The notes under the pieces: generated by a model
The model's database searches: none
The model's input: only the letters and a program-made list of their open reading frames with translations
What the model was told of the DNA's origin: nothing
Assembly (NCBI GenBank): GCA_016648135.1
Contig: JADDOH010005151.1
Coordinates: 1-64,000 of the forward strand
DNA: 64,000 bases
Origin: Agrypnia vestita
Lineage: Eukaryota; Arthropoda; Insecta; Trichoptera; Phryganeidae
Reading direction: 5' to 3'
Translations under genes and position numbers: made by a program
Shown: one piece after another, positions 13,501 through 28,500 of the stretch
Position numbering within the stretch: position 1 is the first letter of the stretch
Layout: every line of letters starts with the position of its first letter

Positions 13501-16500
13501 AAAATCGATGCTTTAAGTTCTGATATACATGGTCATTAGTGGCACGTGAGCATGCGCAGTATTGAGCTTCTAATACTCATTACTAGCACGCTCAAAAATC
13601 AATCGCAGGTAGATTTATGAGCGTGATAATGTCATTCACCTTGAGAAGGGGTATCTTTTGAGCATGAGTGAACAGGCTTGCTTATGAGCATGCTAATGTC
13701 ATTCGCAGCTAGTATCGATTACCAATGCGATCTTCTCAGTCCGCGACAGAGGAAACAAATATGGCGCGCTGAGAAGATGACAAAACATTACTTTTCGTGA
13801 CTTATTATAGGAATCACGAATGTCTGTGGAATACTCGGTCACCGCTATGTAAAAATAATATAGCAACAAATAATGTTTATGAAACTTTATTAAAAGACAC
13901 GAATGATTCAAATCTTAAAATAAAAATTACAAAAACTAAAATAAAACACAAATTTCTTTGTTTTCACCACTTTATTAGATTAAAAAATCTACATGTTTCG
14001 AGAACAATGTTCTCTGCTTCAGGATTATTGTGTACTAAAGATCTTTAAAAGTTAAACCAAGCAAATGTGTTACGGTAAAGGGGAGGGTGAGGGGGTAGGT
14101 GAGGGGAGGGGGGGTTCGAGGTGTTAATTATTATGGGTCATTTGGACAATGTGGAATGTTAAGTGGAAAAATATGCAAAATAGGATTATGCAAAAATTTC
14201 GTCTGTGTATTTATTACATTAGACTTAATATTAACGTTTTTCCTAATTTCCAGTATTTCTAAATTATTTATTTGTGGTATCTTATAGCTGAAATGTAAAA
14301 ATTTTAAACCTGTGTTAATATCAAATGTATGGTCATATTCTATTGAATTAAAATATTATTTTATTATTATAATAATATCTTATTTTAATTATTTATTTTA
14401 ATAATTATTATTTTAATAATAATGTCTTATTTTAATAATAATGTCACCACAAAGTTCAAGCCTTCATACAGAAGAAGAAAAAATATTCTTCGAACAGTTA
14501 TAAAAACTAAAATCAAAAATGTGCGGATGGAAACTCGGAAACTGTTTTGATTTATTGGTTTACTTGAATTTCCTGTTTCAGTTTATAAAGTTTCCATTTT
14601 CAACAAGAGCGTCTCTATTCTATGACAAGAGCATGCCAGTAATAAGCATGTGTGTTTGATTGTTAGCTTTGAGCATGCTTATTCATGAACATGATTAAAA
14701 TAAGCATGCTAATAACTAGCAAGTGTGTACAGTTGTTAGAGCAAGCTAGTTTTGGGCATCCTAATGAATATAATCAAAAATAAGTATGTGTATCAGTACC
14801 TTTAAACGAACTTTTATTTTAATCCAACTTCAAACAACCGGGCCTAAGACGTATGTATAGCAAATCCATTTATGATAGAGTAAAAGATGAAGATATTAGG
14901 AATGAATGTAAAGCCGATCTTAACCTAATTTATTATAATTAAAAAAGGCTCGCTCAGATGGTTTAGGCATGTTGAGCGAATAAATGAGGAAAGAATGATA
15001 AGAAAGATATATAATGCAAGCGTTGATGGCGCCAGAAATAGAGGGCGACCGCGGAAGACGTGGCATGACCAGACCAGATACTGGGAGATGGTACCTACCG
15101 TTAGAAGCCTCAACAAACGGCGAGCTTGCATGCGAAGATGTAAGAATGTGGATGAGGCGTGAGTTGTATGTCAGGACAGAAGAGTGTGGCGCTCTATCGG
15201 GGAAACGACGTGATGGTAAGTAAGTCCTTCTTTCGTTTGAGGTTTGAGAAGATCTCTCGTGTATATCACATTCATATATTGAGAAGCCGTGGTAAACGAT
15301 GAAGACAGTGGTTGTATCATCTTGTTTTATAGTAAAAGTTATGTTTAAAGCATAGTTTTTTTCGAAATTATCGGTTTGATTAGAGAACGTAAAAATCTAT
15401 GCTTTAAACTATTATTTTAAACAAAGTAGATTAAACCGGCCCTGAATGACACGATCGCTACTGGATGTTTCTTCCACTTTAGAAGACAATGATTAAATTA
15501 TTTCTACATGCAATCACAGTTTATAGCAGTAATAATAATTAAAGCAGTAATTACAATTATAACAGTAATTACAATCATAGCAGTAATAACAATTAAAACA
15601 GTAATAATCTTGATTCCTTCGCTCACTTATATAAATCTAAAATATGACCAAGAACACAACGGAAAACTCGTTCAAATTTTGTTCCAGAACGTTTCTAAGG
15701 GAAGAATAGATTGTCCATGGAAATACGGTAAATGGTGCCTTGAATGAAATTATGGCCTACAGGAATCTGTCACACGAAGCAAGAATAGCGTTCCATAACG
15801 GAGTTCTGGTGCCAAGTTTAATGTAGGGACGTGAAAAAAAAGGAAAGAAAGAAGACTGAATGCGGTCGCTATGGCGCATGTGTAGAAAATCTTTTTCTGG
15901 CCGATAGAGTGGGGAATAAACAAATCAGAAGTGAATGAAATGATGGCAGCAGCGTGGTAGACAGAATAAAGTTTGGTCATGTGGAAAGTATGAGCGAGGA
16001 GAGGATGGTTAAGAAAACATATAAGGTGAGTGTGCTGAAGGCAGCAGGAACAGAGGGCGTCCGCGAAAGACTTGACACGGTCAGACACAATAAATATTTG
16101 AGGATGGTCAATCTCGAATGTAAAAAGCTTCAACAACCGTAGAGCGTGCATGAGAAGATGTATGAATGTGGCCGAAGCAAAGGTGGTGTGCCGAGATTTT
16201 TAAAGTTGGTTGGTCTGCCTCTAATAATAATTTTTGTAATTATACTACAAATGTTTTTAATTCATTCTTCTTCATTCATTCACAGACTAGCAATTGGCGA
16301 AATACAAGACGAAGACATAAAATTACACAGAATACATGAAAAACATCAACACAACACTAGAATGGCTCAAAATTATCACATAATACAAGCCAAAACAAAA
16401 ACAGGACAATCCCGACTAATTTGCAATGGATTAAAACTATACAATGATCTGCCACAACAAACCAAACAACTGACCACGGACAAATTCAAAACAGATGTGA

Positions 16501-19500
16501 TAAAAATGTTAAAACTCGGCCAACTATAAAAAAATGACTTTGTATCTAAATCATATTATTATTATTGAATTATGTAAAAATGTTATCCATAAACCTTTCA
16601 GGTTTCCATTATATTTTAAATAAAAAAAAAAGTTACAAACGCCAAAACTTTTTGACTCTTGCAGTAAATGGGCCATGAGGCTCGATTACTGAAACTAAAC
16701 ACATCACAAAAACACCCAGCCCTAAGTAAATCGCACATATTTTTTTGATCTCACCTGTATTAGAAGAGAGTGCCATGCCCACTAGACCACGAGAGTCGCC
16801 TGCTAACTATAATTGACTTCAGAAATCGCGTGCGCTTGTGTCGTATATAAATACGCGCGACATATTTGTTGACAATGCGAGTATGCCATTCTATTCAATT
16901 GCATCATATTATCTCCACCACTCAGTATATGCATACTAAATTATATGGTGATTCAAATACGAAGTGGCATCTTCCCCATCCGTTTGTAACATACTATTTA
17001 CTTAATGATGGGTAGGTGCAACACATGTATGCGAAGTTCAAGAGATGAGCAGCTGTAAACAGGAAAAGTTGTAAGTTGAATAATTTAGAATCATTAGAAA
17101 TTAGTAAAGCATGTAAAAGTAAACATAATATTATTATAATCAATTAAATTTAACTACTAGCCCAGTTTTAAATTTTTTTCCTATGGTTGCGAGTAATCAA
17201 GAACTTCAGTAATAATATTTAAAAATAATTTAGAAAAGTAAGAAACAAAAGACTTTTCATTCTGATATTTTGACAGTTATACACACTCTGGCGGTGGAAA
17301 GGTTTTTCTGAAACATGTTGGTGTAATTAATCAAATAAAAGAAGTAGATATGTACAAATAATACAATCAATATTTTTTTAAAATGTCAATCTACAATGTT
17401 GCTGAATCAATTGAAAAAATAAAAAAAGAGTTGTAAGAAGACAATGAAAAACTGCGAAGGTTCTTTAATGATTAGATTAACGGATAAGATATATATTTAA
17501 TCAAGATAAATTATAAATTTATCATAGAGATGAAGTTATTTATATGGGAAAGCATGTACCTATAGAAGTCATTATCTGTATATTATTTTATATACTTGCT
17601 TGTGATAATTTTTGTCTATATACCATATCCTTTTATATTTTATGTATCGTTTCTATCATAATTCAATATACCTATGTATACTTACATGGAATGTGTGGGA
17701 TTGCACTAACCTCCCCACATACTGGAATAAATAAATATTGGGCGCTCCCAGGGTTTAAGACCTGTCATGGCTGGCTCTACTTTACACCTGTTAAAATATC
17801 TATCTTAATAAAAGATTATCCCTTACTTACTTACCATCACGCCGATTCAGGGTTTCGTTTCGCAGGCAGAGAGGATAGAGCGCCACACTCCTCTGTCCTG
17901 ACATACAACTCTCCAACACTCGCCTCATCCACATTCATACATCTTCGCATGCAAGCTCGCCGGTTGTTGAGGCTTCTGACGGCACCATCTCCCAGTATCT
18001 GGTTAATGTGGTCATGTCACGTTTTCCGCGGTCGCCCTCTCTTTCTGGCGCCATCAACACTTGCATTATGGTATCTTTCTTATAATTTTTTCCTTATTCA
18101 TTCGCTCAACATGCCCAAACCATCTGAGCGACCCTTTTTTAATTCTATTCATTATGCTAAGATCAGCTTTACATTCATTCTAATATATTCATTCTTTACT
18201 CTACCATAAATGGATTTACAACACATACGCCTAAGGGATTTCATCTCCACTGCATTCAGCCTACTTTCGTTCCTCTTCTGTCAGCTCCAGGTTTCACTTT
18301 CATACATCAGTGTTGGTACCAGAATTCCATTATGTACTGCTAGTTTGCCTAGATTATCCCTCTGTGGACAAAATCCAGTAATTGTATTCTAAGAAAATAC
18401 GTAATAATAAAAATATTGATATATATTTTTTTTATTAATGCGGTACGCTCGTCTTTGGACGGGTAAAAATCTGAAGCTTCCACTTTCAATGTTGGAATGA
18501 TTTTTGCTAAGCTAAATCAATTTGAGAATAGAAGAGAAATGTTTTGTTACTATTCAGAATTTCACAATTTTTTTTATTCTTTAAGAGAATATAGAGACGC
18601 GCACATGAAATACATGTGACATCAATGTTCTTAGTATATGTCAGTTTCCCTTCAAATTTGCCTGTGCCATACAAAGCTGGATTTTATTTATAGTCAATTA
18701 TAAACAAATGCTTGACAGAAACAGTAATCTGTATGAAAAATACTTATTTATCTTAATAATGTTATTACCGAGAGGCGCCCACATTTTCGCATCTCGCAAG
18801 GTCATGTTTCAATGGAAAGTATCACAACATAAAATAATCACAACATAAAATAATGTTTTTGCTTTATACTGCAATAAAGCCGTTTCATCAGATATGTTAT
18901 AAATGCACAAATGTGCATTGCAGAGGTGCAGTACCAGTTCTTACCTGGTGCATCAACAGTTAGTGGCCCGAACCAGCTGCTAGCGGCGTGCAGTAGATTT
19001 CAAATAGAGGTTAATGCCGTCCTAGTCCAACTGGGCTAACTCCATTCCGGAACAGCTGACCTTATGATCAGGTCTACTTTGGGGGGCGATCACGCTCAAC
19101 AGTTCTCTTAATATATTTAATTATTGCATTTTTTTATTTTATTATTTTTTTATTTTTTTTTATTTATTATTTTTTTTTTTTTTTACATCTCAGACCCACA
19201 AAACATCACATTGATATTTGTCTGTAGGTGCATCAATACATATATATAAATAAATTGTATTTACCAGAAATACATTCATATTAATTAATTACAATAGATC
19301 TTATAAACTCAAATACAAATCAACAATACTATACAACAATACAAGAAAAAATACAAATATTACCAAAATCAAAATAAGTCTCTTTTATTTATTCATTAAT
19401 TATATATTCATTAATTCTGTATATTGTCCTTTTTTATTAATATCCATTTTGACACGACATGGGATTTTATTTAGTATTTTTGGTATGACATATTTTAATG

Positions 19501-22500
19501 TTCTTTGTCCATATTTATTTATGACCTTCGGTATTCGTAGTCCTCTAAATCTGGTACTATGTTTATGAATCAATCTATGTTTATATGTCCCATCTTCGTG
19601 ATATCATGTAATTAGTTTGTACCACAATATAGCATTAATTGGCATAGAGCCTTGTTTCTTGAAGAGTTCCTGTATATCTTTAGTAGCACTTTCTTTATTT
19701 ATTAAATTTATAGCCGAATTTTGAATATTTTGAATTTAATATCGTTTTCATCCATTACCACGTTCATCGATTGTTGCGCGGTATGATCGACATCCTGAAA
19801 TTATGCGGAGCATTGGTTTGTATGTTCCTGAATACCCTTAGACGTCGTCAGCATAGATAGCCTCACATTCCAATATACAGGACCAACCTGTCGATGGTTA
19901 TGCCTGTTGAAAGAGTTACCTCTATGCTGAACAATATCGCTTTGGGTATTGGTATATTCCATTTGTCTGAAGAGGTTTTCCGAAGTAGGATTCTCCTACA
20001 CCTTTGACCAGATTTTATTTTATTTTTAATTAATTCGATTGTAGCGATGATCGGTAACAGAGATTAAATAATCGGAGATTTATTTTATCGAACGCAAATC
20101 TCACAATCATGGTTAAAATAACGATGTCCAGGTTTTAGCAACGAAATAACTGCAACTGGCAATGGTTTTTTGGCACATTTTGTGATTTTAGTTATGAATA
20201 CACACACTAATGTAGCTAAATTAGAATTAATTTGTTCAATTACATTAAAAATTCGAATAATTTTGGCTTGCGAAAACCTGTTTATTGTGCATTGATTATT
20301 CCGGAATATGATTTGTTCCTTGTAGCAAACAGGTCTAGCTGCGCAGAGAATGCGATCATCTTATTGGGTACAGCTCTGTGTATATAGGAAGGTTCTGGAG
20401 TCGCTATAATGTGGTAGTAGAAGTGTAAACGTCTTTCGTTGAGATTATTATTTCCATATAAAGAAACAAGCCGTAAGTCATCCCGTTAATGTCGGTTACC
20501 CAACTCTTCCTGTTGTGAATGGATGGCCAGGTTTGGAGCCCTGTGGTACAATGAAGAGATTAAAATTTTAAAATTTGTACACATCATGTTATAATTATCT
20601 GACACACTCCATTTTGTTGTTCATTTTAGGGCCAGCCTAACAGACTCACGGGAGATTGCGACTCTGATCTGTTCGTGCTGTCCGGTGGTAACGCAAAGGA
20701 CTTTAAACTTTGCGGGATGAATAGTGGACAACACAGTGAGTATAACATTTATTTACTTAATAAATTTCTCGTAACCACGTATCCAATCAAAATGTTATCA
20801 ACTGAGAATTAATTGAATTGAAATTAAAAAAAATCTGGCTTCTTCTTCTTGTCCAGTTGTAGAAGGTTAGCGATCACGTTTGGCCATCATTATCTTGCTT
20901 GCAGAAGCTCAATAGTTGGACCAAATAGTTGAACCGTGGGTTTCCAGAAATATTTCCTCAAATTATTTATCCAGGATACCCTTCGTCTTCCCGAACCTCT
21001 TCTCCTTACAATTTTGCCTTGAATTAGGAGATGCAGGATTTGGTATTTCTCTACATATTTCATGACATTGCCAAAATTGTGATTTTCGAGTTTTAATGTG
21101 TTAATGATTTATTTTTCCTTTAGGATCCAGATAATTACAAGATTATTCTCAGTATTGTTTCAGTGAGTGTCCGTGATTCCATTAACTATAAAAGTACAGG
21201 GGCACATAGGAAACTATCATTATAGTAACTTATGTCGATAATGAAAAATTCATTCGCTTCAATACAACTCAAATAAAATGATAAACCTTGGAAATTATTT
21301 TTTTAGATTTTTGCAAGACTTTTATCATTTTATTCGACTTGTATTAAAGCGAATGAATTTTTCATAATCGATATAAGTTACTGTAATTGCAGTTTAATTT
21401 TTTTTTCGGAAAAATATAAGCCAGAAATATTGGAAAAAAATTGTCATATTGCATATCCTCATAACTATTGATATAGTCATGGTCGGTTGAAAATTGAAAA
21501 AAAAATAGACTCATTGTCAAACAAGAATCCACCAGTAAATGTAAATGTACTAGCTACCAGACACTCTGTTTAACTCAACGTGTATGTATTACAATGTTTA
21601 ATTTAGTGTAAATAAAAATTTATGTTGCAAATGTCAAATTGTCAAGCGGTTCTGTCAGTGGATAGAAATGTATTAATTTTTGTCAAATAAGTTAGTGCAT
21701 TTTCGTGGTGTACGTGGATTTTAAACCGCCCATCGAAAATTACAAGAGTTACACTATTTTTATAATAGCGTTTTTTCTCATTCTGCATAACGTGCACAAA
21801 AACGCGTGCTGATGTATGAACTTCACCTAATTTCCCTTTGCTTTCCGCAAACTGTTGATAGAAAACATTTTTACAACTTGTACTTGCTTCCAAGATGGTG
21901 TTAGACGCCATTTGCGATGTATTTATATTTTGTGTTCGTTTTACTGCCGCGTCTCTGCGCGTTCACAGCATCTTGGGTAGATTTAGATAGAAATACTATC
22001 CGTCGCAAAGGGTCTTTTGACGCAACTTTTGGAAGATTTCAGAGAAATTTTTTCTATCATGACCAGGATATTCGGAAACCACCCTCCATCATTTAAAAAA
22101 TATGTAGGGAGTAAAATATTCACGCAAAAATGTCCCAATATCAATACAAAAAAATGACTTCAAATTTTGTATTTTTAATGAAATTTCTGATTTATTTTTT
22201 GTAAAACGTTGGTCTATTATTAAGGTAACCTATAGCGAATATTAAAAATCGTTAGCTTATATTATAAAAGTCAAATAAAATGATTAAAACCTTGCAAAAA
22301 AATTCTTTCTAAAATTTCTGCAAGGTTTTTATTTGACTTGTTTTAAAGAGCATGAATTTATTATATAGGATATAAGTTACTTGAATGATTAGATAATTAA
22401 CTTACACAAGATAAGTCAAAGACAAATAATATTGGAATAAAAATGCAAACTTTGAAGTCGCTTATCTCTACAATTATTAATTTTTGAGAATATTGCTGCT

Positions 22501-25500
22501 GATCACTTTCGACTCAAAATTAGGTAAAAATCTACCTGCAAAGTATTATGGACTAGCTCTGATACGCCCTGTATATATACAGTGTGTCCGGTGACCGATG
22601 TCTGAGCGTTTAATAGCATAAAATATGGATCAATTTGATCGACAAAACACCCCCTATAAAGACCCCTATACATACCCTCCAGCCATAATGAAATAGCAGC
22701 CATTTCAATTTTTATGTTAGCCAATTATGGGCGCGCGTGTTAATTTACTAATATCTACCCATATAGAGGCCCTATAAACATCAAAAAGGTCTTATTTGAA
22801 AGGTAAAACAATAGGAATTAATATAATGTTAAGTATTTTTTACCAACATTTTATAAAAAGATATCAAAAATAATTATACAAAAAAAAATTTGAAAAAAAA
22901 ACATATTTTTTTAGTTTATTAGCTATAAAAAAATAAAGGTCGTCGACGTAATTTTGTTTTATATACATTTTTTTAATGACATGGGGGGTATTTTATCGAT
23001 GAAATTGATCATATTTTACGTTATTAAAGACTCCGACACCGGTTACAGGACACTGTACATCGACTTTGGAAAGTTTTTCGTGTATCCCAAAACTGCACCA
23101 ATTTTGCAGAAAACACAATTTTTGTATTCGATTTGGCCAATGCAAACTTAATTAATTTATTTATTTATATATCTTTATTTAGTTAATTATATATAGTTGT
23201 TTATCATTAGCTAATAGAAGAGAGTGGCAACTGTATAGTTAGTTATACATGGGGTATAAAAGCAAAATAAGCAATATTCAAAAAGTATTTTGAATGTTGT
23301 CATCGAGGATTACTAATTTAAAATGCAATGAAGTCTAGATTTTATTTATTAATCCCTTGCAAAATCGCGTGTCCTTTAAATGCATAGGCCATATTTCCTA
23401 TAAAATCTCGAATTCAGTACATTCTAAATTAATAATCCTCGATGACTGCGTTATTTTTTATTGGATATTGCTGCCTTTGCTTTTATATCCCACACATAAT
23501 ATATTGCATGCTAGTAACCTAATAGCATGCTACGTGCCCTCACCTTTTGCGGAATTATATTTTCAAATAAAAATGTTACTGTACCAACCTGCTGGTACGG
23601 AATTAATCTATTTTATCAATTGAAAAAAATTATCATGACCGTCTAAATCAAAAACTTATCAAACATAAAATAAACGTGTATTAATCATGACATTTCAATC
23701 CGAATAACAGTATGTAAGTGTTTCAAACATAATAATTTCATTGTCTGTCTGTCCCCGTAACTTTGTGTAACGTCCGTAATTTCGTTCGAATTTTCTGCTA
23801 AAAAAAAAGGCCGAAGATGGGGATTGAATCCCGGGCAAGCAAACCCTAAGACGCCAACGATAGCGATGTTGCAATCGCCGAGCCTGCGTTACCCGTCAAA
23901 AATGCTGTGCATATAGGACTTAGCAGAGATGCGAATCATTTCAGGTTCCGCTCAGTCGCCAGGGTTTAGAATAATATCTTTAACTGCCGGCAAGGGAAAA
24001 AAAATGTGTTGATAAAAGTCTTTCATTGGTATCGGCTATGAATAAGGAAATATGCTCCATCGATTTTATGGTTGGATTCATATGCAAATGTAAAGATGGC
24101 ATGCAGGGAGTTTATTATGAACAATAGTGAACTGTCTGCGTGCTAACAATATTACTTACCGTATCATTATCCTCATCTTTGTCATCTTGAATCTCCTCCT
24201 CTCCCTGGGGCATTCCGTCCACTAGTCCCTTATATTTTCCATGTTAATATAAGATTAATAGATTTATAATTGTAAATATTTTTATAATTTATAAATTTTT
24301 GTAACCCAACACTGCAATGAAATGGTTATTAAGTTTATTCAGAGTAATAGAAGAAACCTGCTGATAACTATATTATAGTTAGCAGGATATTGGTAAATGT
24401 AAAATAAAAAAAAAATATAAATAAAAAAATTAAAAAAAAAAAAAAAATTAAAATTACTTTTATTAAAAAAAATATATTTGATGAAGTAAGTTTGACAACC
24501 TGTTTCACAAACGGTTTGTCCTGTTCGTTATGTTTTATGAGAACCATATACGGTGTTACTTATATGCGGATAAACGGTCGCCAGTGTGTTTCCGCGTGCC
24601 CGACCAAGGGAATACCAATAGCCAGGTCAGGCCAGAAGCCAGAACAGGACTGGAACTGGTTGGAACCCCGTGATGTCACCTTATCTGACGGTGCAACGGA
24701 ACGCTTCGTCATGTAGCCTGGCAACTGTATACTGGCCTCTCTGATACTCTAGCAAAGACATGTTATTTAACCTCTAAATAAATCAATATACAGGGTGTGC
24801 CAGAGCTAGCAGCAGAAACTTGGCTGTGAGATTCCTGACTGTGTTATGAGTCTAAAATGTTCAAGCAACAATGACCTAATGTCAATAGTTATGGAGATAT
24901 ACAATATCAAAGTTTGCATTTTTTTTCAATATTTCTTACTCATTCTTTGCAAAACGTTAGACTATAACAGTAACTTAAATCGATTATGAAAAATTTATTC
25001 AAGTCGAATAAAGTGATAAAACCCTTGCGAAATTGAATTTTTTTACAAGGTTTTTATCATTTTATAAGAGTTGTATTGAAGCGAATATTTTTTTCATAAT
25101 CGATATAAGTTACTGTAATGATATTTCAATTTTGTGCAAAAAATAAGTCAGAAATATTAAAAAAAGAAATGCAAACTTTGATATTGCATATCTCCATATC
25201 TATTGATATTAGGTCATGGTTGCTTGAACACTTTTGTCTCATAATCCACCTGTTAAGTATTGTGTTATACCCTGTATGTTACAAAGTGTTAAATTTAGAT
25301 AATGTATACATTAACTTGTATATGTATGCACTAACTATGAGTTAATGTATACATTATCGAAAGTAAATGTATTCACTATAATAGTTAATGTGAATATTAT
25401 CAAAATTTTCACTTTATCTGTAAGATATACACCTTTGGTAGAGTGGTATTGATGGGATGGTCACCACCGTGGAGAGTTTTGGGTCGTAATGTATGTAGGT

Positions 25501-28500
25501 GTTGTGTAATGCTTGGCGAGCAAGTATGAAATGCATAAAATAGCACTAAAAATACTCACGGTTGGTATATCGTCGCTGTATATATAATAAAGCCAATGTG
25601 CCGTTTAATACATTCTGAGATGAACGAATCAATTTGTCAATTTTTCATATAAATAATGGAGATATACTAAAAAAAACATTTCCGTTCATCTGGATTTTTT
25701 ATAAATATAGTCTATGCAATTATTTATTAAAACAGTTTCATTCGTTTATCTCAGAATGTATTCAAACGGCACATAGGCTTAATAATTCACTTTTGTTTAT
25801 TGCGGATGCAAGTTTACGGGAATGCGATTTAAATGTTAAAAGTTTAAAGCTAAACGCCCGCTCACGGTCGAACGGCTGAATAATGAATGGCAATTGAAAG
25901 TGGGCGGAAGGATACATAAGACCTCCCAAGAACTCCGTTCAGGATCTATAAAGACATTTAAATACAATAAATGAAAAAAAAGTTTATACGTATATCGTAT
26001 CACACTTACATAAAATATTTTTTGTACTTACGTCATCCTTGATAGTGTCTACAAGCGAAGAGCACGTGCTGATCTAATACTATTATTTAAACTACTTAGA
26101 GGATATCTCGACTGTCCCAATCAACTGGACTTAATCTCTTTTCATGTTCCCTGCAGACGTACCTGACAAAACGTGCTTTTCCATGTTCCGAGAAATAGAG
26201 CATCCCATACACAAACTACATTTTTATATCGCGCATGCATAGCTTTCAATAATAATTGTATCGATATTGACCTCTTCAACCTTGGTCTTACTGAATTTAA
26301 AAGAATGCTTTAGATTACATGTACTAAATCGACTTTGACCAATCATTCACTATATCTAATCTTCTCTTCCTCCACCTCTATCCTGACTCCTGCCTCCTTA
26401 TCCCTTTCCTCCCATTAATTAACTCAATTCTTGATATACTTTTTCTTTTTTCACATTCAATCACTTACCATTATTCAGTCTTAAAATTGTTTGTTGCTTA
26501 CTACTTATTCATTAATTAATTCAAAATAATTAACTTAAAAATATCTTATCTAACTTTGTTCTTGACATCTGAGAATCTTTTTAATTGGTTTATGAAATGA
26601 ACGCTATGCTTTTACAGTATATTATGTTTAAAAACCGCTAAGATTCCTTAATAAATAAATAAATGAAATCTTCTCATAATATACATACGTATATTATAGT
26701 CCACACACGAACTTCATATAATTTTTTTTATAAATCTATCTCATACGCGTTATTATGATTATCCTATTAAGGTCCTGGGAGTCTTTGATAAAACATATTA
26801 TACTATGTTAAAAGAAAAAATGTTTTTTGTTTGTTTTCTTTTTATTAATAATTAATCTAATCAACAAAATACTGGTGTAAAAATAAGCATCGTATCCTTA
26901 AAAATAATTAATTAATTTAATAATCATCAGCATAACATTCTTATGAATTTTTTTATTTTTTTTATTTTCTTTATTTATCATCTACTACAATTTGACACGA
27001 AAATTTCTAAAGTAGCACTGTGTAAAATTTTACTTAATAAACATATCTCATAACAAAACGATAATAATTTCGCTGTCTATTCGTCTGTCCGTCCGTCCTC
27101 TCTCTCTGTCTGCCCTCGTAACTTCGCGTGTAACGTTTGTAATTTCGTTCGAATTCACTGCTAAAAAAAACAAATTAAACTTGAACCCCGGGCCAGCAAA
27201 CCCGCATAACGCACACTGCTACTGCCGAGCCTGCGGGGTCAAAAATACAGTACATATAGGACAAAGACGTGAACCATTTCGTGTTCCGCCTAGCACAATT
27301 GCCAGGGTTTAAAACAGTACCATGAACTGCCGGCAGGGGAAATATGTATATTTTTTCAAATATTTTGTTAAAAGCCGTTTAGTATTTTATTATTACTATT
27401 TCATGGATGTCGGCTATAAATAAGTAAATAATTATTATTTAGGAACCGGCATGTAAAAAGTGTCATCATTTTTGACGGGTTACAGCTAGTACTTACTTTA
27501 AAAATCTTATTTATCTCTCCTTGTCCCTGTCCTCTATCACGGTTCATCCAGGTTCAGGCCTCCTTGTGCGAAGGCTCCAGGATCTTCTGTCCTTCGTTGT
27601 CACAATGGGAACATCTTGCGCTGCTAGCTCCCTCTCAATATTTGTCCACCATGTTGCTGGGGTCTGCCTCTACCTCTAAAAATCTTATTTATCATGTAAC
27701 AAAAACTATTAGTTGGCATCAAATATGCCAATATCATTACTGTTGGAACACTGCCATGAGTATGATTAGTTCTGAAGTTGAAATAAATTGTGTTACCACT
27801 GTTAAATAAATTATCAGATATTTTGAGACCAATAAATATGAAGGTATAAACTCACGGGACCTCTTAAAAATATTGCTCCATTCGTATTTGTCTTCATCTT
27901 TCTTCCCTGGATCCTATCTGATCAATTAAATTATGGCGGCACTGTTAGCCCATGCACACGTGTAGAAATCCTGCCGACCACGCGCATTCTAACTCTCGCC
28001 GTAACCTATTATCTCTCGCAGACATAGTCGTTAACGCCTGGGAACAAAAAAGTTTCAGAACGTGCGAAAGGCGATGACCGAGAACAAAATAGGCCATCTG
28101 TGAGAGATAACTAGCGATGCCGCGATGCCATCGGTCTTGTCTCTATCATCGGATTGAACGGACATTTTGTATTGCTATTCATTATTTCACTTTATAACTT
28201 TTTCATACTTCAAACATTCTCATAGAATCGTGATACACCAAAACTCTATCTCATAAAATGAGGAGTACGTACAATCTCATATCCGCCGAGAAACGTAATA
28301 GGTATAACGCACATTAATATATTTCGTATTGTCCAATGATATGATTGTATATGTACAATATGCATTGTCTACTGATATAATATATTTCGTATTGTCCAAT
28401 GATATGATTGTATATATACAATATGCATTGTCTACTGATTTCAGTATACTACGACATAGACAACAAGGTGAAAACGCTGATGATGAGGATGCGCCTCAAT

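Noticed and set aside
15528..15612. A CRISPR-like array
   Set aside because: Units are 18-24 bp, imperfect and without spacers; it is a simple tandem repeat in a eukaryotic intron.
17544..18209. A 221-codon hydrophobic frame as a membrane protein
   Set aside because: The second half is the antisense of a LINE tail and the first half is AT-composition hydrophobicity; no domain or splice support.
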